Origin: an uncultured Collinsella sp.
GTDB taxonomy: Bacteria > Actinomycetota > Coriobacteriia > Coriobacteriales > Coriobacteriaceae
Length of the DNA stretch: 15,213 nucleotides
NCBI GenBank assembly: GCA_900752275.1
Contig: CAADUS010000031.1
Span: 1-15,213, forward strand
Direction of reading: 5' to 3'
The position numbers were made by a program, and so were the translations under genes. The notes under the pieces are model-generated. The model did no database searches. It saw only the letters and a list, made by a program, of their open reading frames with translations, and was not told the origin of the DNA. Of the stretch, positions 7,664 through 13,493 are shown one piece after another; position 1 is the stretch's first letter, and each line of letters starts with the position of its first letter.

Positions 7664-8296
7664 CTATCCCCTCTTCCTGGTTGCGTCGGCAGCACGGCGC
7701 GCCAGCGCATCGGCGCGCGGCAGCCACGTATCCAGCAGCTCATCGCACGCCGCCTCGAGCTCCTCGGCGCGCGCTCGGTCTTTCATAGACGTGGTATTGG
7801 CAAAGAGTGTCAGGCTCGCGCCCTGCATGGCGGCGCGGCAGAACACGGCACCGCACGCCACGTCGGACAGCAGTTGGCGCGAGCCTTTGTCTGCCATGTC
7901 CTCGAGCAGCGCCAACGCGCGCCCACAGGTGTCCATAATGCGGTACGGAGGCATGGCCGCCACGCGCAACGCGTCCTGAATCGCCACGGATCGAGCCGGG
8001 TCATCACGAGCAATACCGTACGCAGCGGACACCTGGCCGTACGCACGAACATCCTCGGCAACTAGACCTACAAGTTCCTGCGCCAACTCGTCTGCCTGGG
8101 CAAATGCACGCGTCAAATCGTCTGCGCGATCGGCAAGCGCGGGATTAGTTGCCCCGTAGCGCGCGACCATCCCGCAAAGCGAGGCGCCCAGCGCGCCCAC
8201 AAAGGCGCTCGCGCTACCGCCGCCGGGAACCGGCTCGCGGGCGGCCAGCGCCTCGGCAAACCCTCGGCAGGTCTTATCCATCATCTCTTGGCTCAT
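7664..8296 (-). CDS. fchA: Methenyltetrahydrofolate cyclohydrolase / formiminotetrahydrofolate cyclodeaminase family (FchA-like)
   Basis: This 210-residue protein has the family hallmark EPVPGGGSASAFVGALGASL near the N-terminus (residues 21-40), a folate-binding loop, then a largely alpha-helical body. Length matches stand-alone FTCD C-domain proteins such as the FchA cyclohydrolase of acetogens and clostridia. It either hydrolyses methenyl-THF to 10-formyl-THF or deaminates formimino-THF; sequence alone does not decide. Pairing with a FolD lacking cyclohydrolase residues favours the cyclohydrolase role, and no histidine-degradation gene is nearby. Two ATGs lie 6 nt apart. ATG 8296 is preferred because GAAGG is 9 nt upstream of it but only 3 nt from 8302. 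The folD start follows its stop by 2 nt. Confidence 0.88.
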   Translation of the reverse strand: MSQEMMDKTCRGFAEALAAREPVPGGGSASAFVGALGASLCGMVARYGATNPALADRADDLTRAFAQADELAQELVGLVAEDVRAYGQVSAAYGIARDDPARSVAIQDALRVAAMPPYRIMDTCGRALALLEDMADKGSRQLLSDVACGAVFCRAAMQGASLTLFANTTSMKDRARAEELEAACDELLDTWLPRADALARRAADATRKRG

Positions 8297-8686
8297 ACGC
8301 ATGCACCTTCAAGTCATATAGATCGGTCGGGCGGCAACCACCGGCCAACCGCATCAAACACGTAATGATGCTAAGTCTAGCCCATAAGCACATGAGCGTC
8401 AGCGCACCTGGCCATCGCGGATTTCTATGACGCACGATAGGCGGCAGCAACGCAAACATGGGACACACGGCCCACCTTTCGAGACTCCCGGGCAGCACAA
8501 GCTGGGGCATATCTATAAGTAAGGAACCCGTTGGAGCACGGCCGAGCGACGGCCTCAAACAACGAACGGAGGTATCGCCGCACCACACACAACGACATCC
8601 GCCACGCTTGCGAATAGCAACATACACCAACGGCTCCAACAACCCGCGGCGCCGTGATGTCACCGACAGACAAGGAGGACGCCACT
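8297..8686. other. Divergent intergenic region between fchA and the first lipoprotein gene
   Basis: These 390 nt separate divergent genes and must hold both promoters. I see the 19-nt motif at 8458-8476, a TATAAG hexamer at 8514-8519 (possible plus-strand -10, no good -35) and a distant inverted repeat GTTGGAGC (8530-8537) / GCTCCAAC (8633-8640) that could fold a lipoprotein leader of about 170 nt. I see no convincing ORF. No clear promoter for fchA was found. Confidence 0.45.
8458..8476 (+). promoter_or_regulatory. Shared 19-nt motif upstream of lipoprotein 1
   Basis: ATGGGACACACGGCCCACC matches the sequence at 9430-9448 in 18 of 19 positions. It is an imperfect palindrome (TGGG...CCCA). 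It lies about 210 nt before the lipoprotein start, against 72 nt for the other copy. It may be a protein-binding site or merely part of the duplicated segment. Confidence 0.4.
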
Positions 8687-9289
8687 ATGAAGAAAAAGAC
8701 CCTATCGATCCTCTTCCTGTGCATCGCCCTCTTTGCCGCGCTCGCCCTCGTGGGCTGCGGCGGAGGCGCGTCGAGCGGAGGCGGCAGTGACGCCGCCACG
8801 AACAGCAAGGAAAAGGCCCCCGCAGCCGCAAAGACCGACTTTATCTGGTTTAAGGTCACGATGCCCGAGGGCGTTGGCGTAAGCGACTCCGCCGGCAAGA
8901 ATGCCGACAGGGTCCAGCTCACTTTCCCCGAAGACGAGAACGGCTCGGCCGATCGCTTTATCCCCGTTTGGAAAAAAGCGCTGACGGCAGAGGAATCCCA
9001 CGCCGACCAGGCAGAAAAGAAAGGTGATACGTTCCAGTGGAAGGACGGCGGGTCCGTCGAGTATAACGGCAGGACGTGGCTCATCGGAACGTACGAGGAC
9101 AACAGTGGCGTCTCAACACTCCTCTTTACCGACGTTGAGCCGGGAAGTGTCTACGTCCTCATCTCGAACTTCGATCTGCATAAGAAAGAAGCCGAGGCGC
9201 TCCTCAACTCCATCGAGTTCCCCGACGACATGACGGAAGCGGTTTCCGAGGCACGCGAAGTCGAGATTTCGAGCATCGAGATCAAGTAG
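8687..9289 (+). CDS. Lipoprotein 1 of a paralogous pair, unknown function
   Basis: This 200-residue protein has a lipoprotein signal peptide: MKKK, a hydrophobic core, and lipobox LVGC with Cys24, so it should be diacylglyceryl-anchored on the outer face of the membrane. A Gly/Ser/Ala linker (25-50) precedes a globular domain starting TDFIWFKV and containing DRFIPV, YNGRTW and GSVYV; it ends in SSIEIK. All of these recur in the neighbouring lipoprotein (9521-10108), so the genes arose by tandem duplication. I do not recognise the domain. AAGGAGG lies 8 nt before ATG 8687; the longer upstream frame lacks support. A terminator follows, so it is transcribed alone. The C-terminal domain is acidic and looks beta-rich by eye. 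Confidence 0.87.
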   Translation: MKKKTLSILFLCIALFAALALVGCGGGASSGGGSDAATNSKEKAPAAAKTDFIWFKVTMPEGVGVSDSAGKNADRVQLTFPEDENGSADRFIPVWKKALTAEESHADQAEKKGDTFQWKDGGSVEYNGRTWLIGTYEDNSGVSTLLFTDVEPGSVYVLISNFDLHKKEAEALLNSIEFPDDMTEAVSEAREVEISSIEIK

Positions 9290-9348
9290 CCGAATCCCGC
9301 ACACGCCCGCGTACACGCGCCCCAATAAAACAACGGGCACCTCACCCC

Positions 9349-9383
9349 GGGGAGGGCCGCAAGCATCGGCCCTCCCCTCTTTT
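9349..9383 (+). terminator. Terminator after lipoprotein 1
   Basis: GGGGAGGGCCG (9349-9359) pairs perfectly with CGGCCCTCCCC (9367-9377) around CAAGCAT, followed by TCTTTT. It lies 60 nt after the stop. Confidence 0.88.
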
Positions 9384-9429
9384 GCGACCGCACATATTGC
9401 CACTTGTCGGCGCAATTCCAGCCCCCAGA

Positions 9430-9448
9430 ATGGGACACATGGCCCACC
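9430..9448 (+). promoter_or_regulatory. Shared 19-nt motif upstream of lipoprotein 2
   Basis: ATGGGACACATGGCCCACC, 18 of 19 identical to 8458-8476. A possible -10 (TACAGT, 9468-9473) lies so that the motif would overlap the -35 position, which fits a regulator site. No recognisable -35 is present. Confidence 0.42.
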
Positions 9449-9520
9449 CTAGTGAGCCGTCCACGCGTACAGTAAAGGCAGGTAATCCGTGGGCGGTTAC
9501 AGATCGAGGAGGACACGACC

Positions 9521-10108
9521 ATGAAAAAGAAGGCCTTTGCGATTCTCACCCTCTGCATGAGTCTCTTTGCCGCAGTTGCCCTGGTGGGCTGTGGCGGAAG
9601 CGGTGGAGCTACCGGCAGCGGTGGCGGTGCGGAAAAGCCAGCCGTGGATATGAGGACTGACTTCATCTGGTTTAAGGTCGAGGTCCCCGAGGGCGTCGAG
9701 GTCACCGACGTCGCAGGCGATACCGCCGACAGGGCCCAGTTTAAGTTCACCGAGAGCGAGCACGCCAGCGATCGCTTCATCCCCGTCTTCGACTCTGACA
9801 AGAACGCCGACGAGCTGTTCGACTACGAGGCAAAGTGGAATGCCAGCTTTGAGTGGACCGAGAATGACCCCGTCAAGTACAACGGCAAGACTTGGCGCAA
9901 CGCTTCCTATACACACTCGGGCGGCGTGACGACTGAGTACTTCACCGAAGCAGGCGGCGGCAGCGTCTACGTGCGCATCGACAACGTCGAGGAGCACAAG
10001 GATGCCGTCGAGACCATGATGAAGTCTCTGGAATTTGCCGATGACATCGCTAAGGCTAAGACCGAGGCCATGGACGTCAAGCTCGACGATATCGAGATTA
10101 AAAGCTAA
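9521..10108 (+). CDS. Lipoprotein 2 of a paralogous pair, unknown function
   Basis: This 195-residue paralogue of the preceding lipoprotein has signal peptide MKKKAFAILTLCMSLFAAVA and lipobox LVGC (Cys24), then a short Gly/Ser-rich linker. The same domain landmarks occur in the same order: TDFIWFKV, DRFIPV, YNGKTW, GSVYV, and a final DDIEIKS. Compared with copy 1 the linker is shorter and the middle segment (ELFDYEAKWNASFEW) is diverged, so the two may have specialised. GAGGAGG lies 8 nt before ATG 9521. A strong terminator follows. It is anchored on the outer membrane face by inference; no enzymatic motif is visible. Confidence 0.87.
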   Translation: MKKKAFAILTLCMSLFAAVALVGCGGSGGATGSGGGAEKPAVDMRTDFIWFKVEVPEGVEVTDVAGDTADRAQFKFTESEHASDRFIPVFDSDKNADELFDYEAKWNASFEWTENDPVKYNGKTWRNASYTHSGGVTTEYFTEAGGGSVYVRIDNVEEHKDAVETMMKSLEFADDIAKAKTEAMDVKLDDIEIKS

Positions 10109-10145
10109 AGCTCCAACGGCATGCAGCAGCGCCGTTTTAGCTCGG

Positions 10146-10184
10146 CCGGGATGCAAGGTGCGACTCCTTGCATCCCGGTTTTTT
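10146..10184 (+). terminator. Terminator after lipoprotein 2
   Basis: CCGGGATGCAAGG (10146-10158) and CCTTGCATCCCGG (10166-10178) form a perfect 13-bp stem with loop TGCGACT, followed by six T. It lies between the converging lipoprotein 2 and PH-like genes; the minus strand lacks a T-run. Confidence 0.93.
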
Positions 10185-10200
10185 GTTCGAAAGCGCCCGG

Positions 10201-10470
10201 TCACATCACCATATTGAGCACGTTCACAAATTCCTGGGCCTGGGAGCGGCTGCTGAGGCTAAAGACACAAGCAGTCAACAGCCTGTTGCGCAGAAAAACA
10301 TTGCGGCCCTTGATCCTGTTGACCCCCGTGATGTCCTTAAGGTAGACAATCTCGGTATGCTTGCCGCCGAAAGTGCCCTTCTTGAGCACCTCGATACGGT
10401 TAGGGTAGATCTTGACGTCTTTAAACCCGCCCGAACCCTTGTCCTGGAACAGCAAAGTGTTGTTGTCCAT
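10201..10470 (-). CDS. Small PH/GRAM-like cytoplasmic protein
   Basis: This 89-residue protein has no signal or membrane segment. Its pattern of short strands (VKIYPNRIEVLKKG, EIVYLKDITGVNRI) ending in a helix (SRSQAQEFVNVLNMVM) resembles the single-domain bacterial PH-like fold, where a strand pair with I-Y-x-x-R-I-E-V precedes a C-terminal helix. The assignment is by pattern only. ATG 10470 is chosen: GGGGAG is 8 nt upstream of it but only 2 nt from the alternative ATG at 10476. Its promoter candidate is at 10516-10545. It converges with lipoprotein 2 and stands alone. Confidence 0.78.
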   Translation of the reverse strand: MDNNTLLFQDKGSGGFKDVKIYPNRIEVLKKGTFGGKHTEIVYLKDITGVNRIKGRNVFLRNRLLTACVFSLSSRSQAQEFVNVLNMVM

Positions 10471-10515
10471 ACGCATCGCTCCCCATGGACTCGCGCAAAC
10501 TACCTTTAACTCCTC

Positions 10516-10545
10516 ATTTTAGTCATTCCGAGACCCCCACGCGAA
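10516..10545 (-). promoter_or_regulatory. Promoter of the PH-like gene
   Basis: Minus strand: TAAAAT (10521-10516) preceded by TGAC, and TTCGCG (10545-10540) at an 18-nt spacing. The -10 is good, the -35 weak. Confidence 0.5.
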
Positions 10546-10668
10546 GGCGGTTGGAGGCATCTAGATTTGTGTCCGCGCGAGGCTTTATGGTTCAGTTAAT
10601 AGATACGCCATTGCGGAGGAAGACAAATTCGACGCATCCTTAATCGCTCGACACAGGAGGAGTCATAC

Positions 10669-11457
10669 ATGGCAGAGGCATCAAAGGCAACGCTACGCGA
10701 CTGTATTTACGGGCTTGCCCTCGGCGACGCGCTGGGCGTTCCCTACGAGTTCAGGCCCCGCGGCACGTTCAAATGCACGGACATGATCGGCTACGGCACG
10801 CATGGGCAGCCCGCCGGCACCTGGAGCGACGACACATCTATGACGCTTGCTACCTGCGACTCGATTAGGGAGCTCGGGCATATCGACACCGCGGACATGC
10901 GCGACAAGTTCGTCGGCTGGATTGCCCGTGGCGAGTATACGATCGACGGCGTTTTCGATTACGGTGGCACGACCGCCCGCGCCTTGCGTACCGGCAAAGG
11001 AGGCTCCGGCGAGCGCGACAACGGCAACGGATCGCTCATGCGCATCGCTCCCCTAGCGTTCACCGATGCGACAGACGAAGAGATCAGCGAGGTCTCCGCG
11101 ATTACGCACGCCCACAGAACGTCGACCGACGCGTGCATCATATTTGTCAAGCTGATGAGGAGCGTGATGAACGGCGCGCTTCCCTCATGGGTGCTCCAGC
11201 TGAAAGACGTGCCCGAGCACGAAATCAGGTCCGGCGGTTTCGTGCGCGACACGCTTAAAGCCGCTACCTGGTGCTTCGTCAACACTACCAGCTACGAAGA
11301 TTGCGTGCTTGCCGCCGTCAACCTGGGCGACGACACCGACACCACCGCAGCCGTCGCAGGTGCCCTCGCCGGCACGGCATACGGTATCGAGGCAATTCCG
11401 CAGGAGTGGATCAATACCCTGCGCGGCAAAGAGCTGATGGAACGGTGTTTGTTTTAG
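10669..11457 (+). CDS. ADP-ribosylglycohydrolase (ARH/DraG family)
   Basis: This 262-residue protein has the two metal-binding clusters that define the family: GDALG with WSDDTSMT (52-59; D54, D55, T56) and GDDTDTTAA (220-228; D222, D224, T225). GNGSLMRIAPLAF in the middle is also typical. Such enzymes use a di-magnesium centre to remove ADP-ribose from modified residues or O-acetyl-ADP-ribose. All metal ligands appear intact, so it should be active. Length is normal to slightly short for the family. AGGAGG lies 8 nt before ATG 10669. No ADP-ribosyltransferase is encoded in the window, so its substrate is unknown. It looks monocistronic and is flanked by non-coding stretches on both sides. 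Confidence 0.93.
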   Translation: MAEASKATLRDCIYGLALGDALGVPYEFRPRGTFKCTDMIGYGTHGQPAGTWSDDTSMTLATCDSIRELGHIDTADMRDKFVGWIARGEYTIDGVFDYGGTTARALRTGKGGSGERDNGNGSLMRIAPLAFTDATDEEISEVSAITHAHRTSTDACIIFVKLMRSVMNGALPSWVLQLKDVPEHEIRSGGFVRDTLKAATWCFVNTTSYEDCVLAAVNLGDDTDTTAAVAGALAGTAYGIEAIPQEWINTLRGKELMERCLF

Positions 11458-11815
11458 GACACGCCTTCAACGAAGACAATGTCAGTCAACGCAAATGATT
11501 AAGGGACCGCATAAATGATGATTACAGAATGCGCCGTCATGGGTCCGTTCGTCACAGAGCAAAGTACCGTGGGGCCGTACACCGTGTTGGTATTCGAATC
11601 CCCGCTGCCGCAGAAAAGGGCCGGTTGCAGCCGACCCTTTAAGACAGTGGCACCTGCGTTGCCCGCGCTTCCAAAGTTGACCGACTGAGGAAAAGGTTCC
11701 GCGGCACATCCCGATTTCACCCGGTAGGGAGGCTCTCTTGCAGCCGTCCCACCGTTTATTTAGATCTACCACGACGAACAGCTCGCGCTACCGCGCGCTG
11801 TCCCGCACCGCTCCC
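11458..11815. other. Poorly coding 358-nt stretch between two genes
   Basis: It holds one weak minus-strand ORF (11499-11720) and two imperfect hairpins: 11613-11642 (AAAGGG...CCCTTT, one internal mismatch) and 11727-11750 (GGGAGGCT...AGCCGTCCC, one bulge). The latter is followed on the plus strand by ACCGTTTATTT, so it could be a weak terminator. No tRNA or recognised regulatory RNA is seen. Confidence 0.4.
11499..11720 (-). CDS. Possible small protein, doubtful
   Basis: A 73-codon frame opens with GTG 11720. Residues such as NFGSAGNAGATVLKG and GDSNTNTVYGPTVL look protein-like (Gly/Asn/Thr-rich strands), and GC at third positions is moderate. There is no Shine-Dalgarno sequence before the GTG, no recognised domain, and a hairpin overlaps it. 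It may be a gene remnant or chance. Confidence 0.25.
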   Translation of the reverse strand: MKSGCAAEPFPQSVNFGSAGNAGATVLKGRLQPALFCGSGDSNTNTVYGPTVLCSVTNGPMTAHSVIIIYAVP

Positions 11816-13153
11816 CTACTTCCCAAAGATCGCTGCGAACAATCCTTTGCGTTTGGGCTTTTCTTCTCGGTAGGAGCCCTCGACTGCCGCTGCCACCTGA
11901 CGCGGCTGCTCTCCGCCTCCACGGCGCACGATCTGGTACAGGAACGGCGACTTAACGTATTTGACCTCGATGGGCGTGGCATGCACGGTGCTTTCTCCGG
12001 ACAGATGCAGGCTCGGGTTGAGCGGCGCCACAACGTGCGTTTCGCGCTTGTCGCTAAACACCACCGCGGCCGCGCGACCCGTCTGGCCGTTCACGGCGAT
12101 GCGCACCTGCTCGCCATCGTGGCTGTCCGTCGCCGGGCGATCGACAAAGTAGACCGGTACCATCACCAGGCCGTCCTTATGCTTGCGAGTCTTGCGCGCC
12201 CAGGTGCGGATGCTCTTTTTATTGAGCCCCAGCACCGCCTCGGCATCGTTGCCGGCAATGTCGAGCGCCAGCTTATCAATGACCACCTGGTCCTTGGTAG
12301 ACGCATCGACGGAGACGACGCGGAAGTCGCCTTCCTGCATGGCCGGGTCAAACGGCCCAACCTTGGCAAAGTCCCACGGCTCCAGAATGCCCATAAGACG
12401 AACATCCAGGTAGTTTGCCCTGGGATACGCCCAGTCGAGCACCTCGTAGTAAACCAGGGTCTCCTTGCTCAGTCCCTTGCCCGGGAAGGACACCATCATG
12501 CGCAGGTCCGCGAGCGCCATAGGAAAATAGAAGAGCATCATGTCGTTTTGAATCGCGTCTTCCACGTCGTGCCCGACAAAGGCGTCGGGGTACTGGCGCA
12601 CCAGCTGCAGCGCGTTGGCACGTGCCTGCTGCGGTGAGATTTCGCAGGGAATACCCTGCTCGGGTACATACTCCGCGCCAACGCCCATGGTCAGGCGCTT
12701 GCTAAAGGTACCGGGCTTGAGGAGGTCGGCAACGCCGATCTTATTACCGCAGGACGGGCACTCAAACACGCGCTGGGTCGATGACCCCTCAAAGGACGCA
12801 CCGCAGAAGGGGCAGGGAATGCTCATGTGCGTTGCCTCTTGGAACTCCTGCGCCGTGCCGCGGTCCTCCCACAGCAGATGCTCCAGAACCGACTGGTTGC
12901 GCCAGTGCGCATTAAAGAAATACCAGTCGGGGTCCACCGGGCGCTCGAGCTGCGACACATGGGTGAGCTTAAGCAGCCCATCGACAACCGTCAGCGGCGT
13001 ATGGCGAATTCCCAAGGCGCTCTTGGGCTCCCCCGCATCGGCCTGCCACGGAACGACCGTGCCGCAATAGGAGCATTCAAAGCTGCGTTTAGCCTGGTGT
13101 GAGTACATAGGGCCGCCGCAGTTTTGACATTTAATGGCAAACATCTCGTCCAT
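11816..13153 (-). CDS. Protein with two N-terminal zinc ribbons, unknown function
   Basis: This 445-residue protein starts with two zinc ribbons: CQNC (C9, C12) with CSYC (C27, C30), and about 85 residues later CPFC (near 114-117) with CPSC (near 132-135). The rest is a mixed alpha/beta region. Its segment VRIAVNGQTGRAAAV matches the y-ngk-y-x-f-x-VNGqTG motif seen at the end of several zinc-ribbon proteins that carry a C-terminal membrane helix, but here no membrane segment follows. The C-terminus is basic (EEKPKRKGLFAAIFGK). I do not recognise a catalytic motif. AAAGGAGG lies 8 nt before ATG 13153, a strong start. A nucleic-acid or regulatory role is only a guess from the ribbons. It stands alone. 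Confidence 0.87.
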   Translation of the reverse strand: MDEMFAIKCQNCGGPMYSHQAKRSFECSYCGTVVPWQADAGEPKSALGIRHTPLTVVDGLLKLTHVSQLERPVDPDWYFFNAHWRNQSVLEHLLWEDRGTAQEFQEATHMSIPCPFCGASFEGSSTQRVFECPSCGNKIGVADLLKPGTFSKRLTMGVGAEYVPEQGIPCEISPQQARANALQLVRQYPDAFVGHDVEDAIQNDMMLFYFPMALADLRMMVSFPGKGLSKETLVYYEVLDWAYPRANYLDVRLMGILEPWDFAKVGPFDPAMQEGDFRVVSVDASTKDQVVIDKLALDIAGNDAEAVLGLNKKSIRTWARKTRKHKDGLVMVPVYFVDRPATDSHDGEQVRIAVNGQTGRAAAVVFSDKRETHVVAPLNPSLHLSGESTVHATPIEVKYVKSPFLYQIVRRGGGEQPRQVAAAVEGSYREEKPKRKGLFAAIFGK

Positions 13154-13182
13154 GGATACGTCCTCCTTTGCGCAGGGGCTGT

Positions 13183-13199
13183 CGACATTAAGTATGTCG
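13183..13199. promoter_or_regulatory. Palindrome upstream of the zinc-ribbon gene
   Basis: CGACAT-TAAGT-ATGTCG is a perfect 6-bp inverted repeat 30 nt before the zinc-ribbon start codon. It overlaps an AT-rich CATACTTAAT that could be the -10 region, so it may be an operator. Confidence 0.35.
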
Positions 13200-13280
13200 G
13201 GCAGGCAGGCACATGCCCATACCCATGTGGCCCAAAATAGAGCACCCGGTCGGACAAGAAGCCCAGCCCGTTAGCTCTAG

Positions 13281-13438
13281 CAGCCCATTGCTGCATTTTC
13301 TGAGCATCGGTGCACGGTGCGCCCATGCGGGCCACACTGTCCCCTTAAACGAGGACGCGAGGAGAGACGCCATGCTATTTGTAAATCGGCTGGTACATAC
13401 GCTTGTTCCCGGCAGCGAGGACAAGCCGGTCGATACAA
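13281..13438 (+). repeat. Left copy of a 158-bp direct repeat
   Basis: By hand alignment about 130 of 158 positions match 15056-15213 without gaps. It begins before CATTGCTGCATTTTCTGAGC, includes a near-palindrome (13309-13323), a CACACT -10-like hexamer, a GAGGAG ribosome site and the first 22 codons of a protein starting MLF. Confidence 0.8.
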
Positions 13439-13458
13439 CTTGTCGCACCAACCAATAA
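13372..13458 (+). pseudogene. 28-codon remnant or micropeptide similar to the gene start at 15147
   Basis: ATG 13372, with GAGGAG 8 nt upstream, opens MLFVNRLVHTLVPGSEDKPV followed by DTTCRTNQ and TAA. The first 22 residues match the start of the right-hand gene (MLFENRLVHPLFPGCEDEPV). Whether this is a truncated duplicate or a genuine short peptide depends on how long the right-hand gene is, which the window does not show. Confidence 0.5.
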
Positions 13459-13480
13459 AGCCCCAAGCCATCTTGGCGGC
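13454..13480 (-). terminator. Terminator after the ATP-grasp ligase gene
   Basis: Minus strand: GCC-G-CCAAG, loop ATGG, CTTGGGGC: an 8-bp stem with one bulged G, followed by TTTATT. It starts 14 nt after the ligase stop and overlaps the end of the 28-codon ORF. Confidence 0.55.
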
Positions 13481-13493
13481 CGGACCTTATTCG

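Noticed and set aside
6762..7979. Plus-strand 405-codon open frame
   Set aside because: Antisense shadow of folD and fchA, low-complexity Arg/Ala/Asn-rich product.
11588..11606. TTCGAAT resembling a tRNA T-loop
   Set aside because: The five bases on either side do not pair on either strand, and no cloverleaf can be drawn.
11738..12637. Plus-strand 299-codon open frame
   Set aside because: Antisense shadow of the double-zinc-ribbon gene; no ribosome site.
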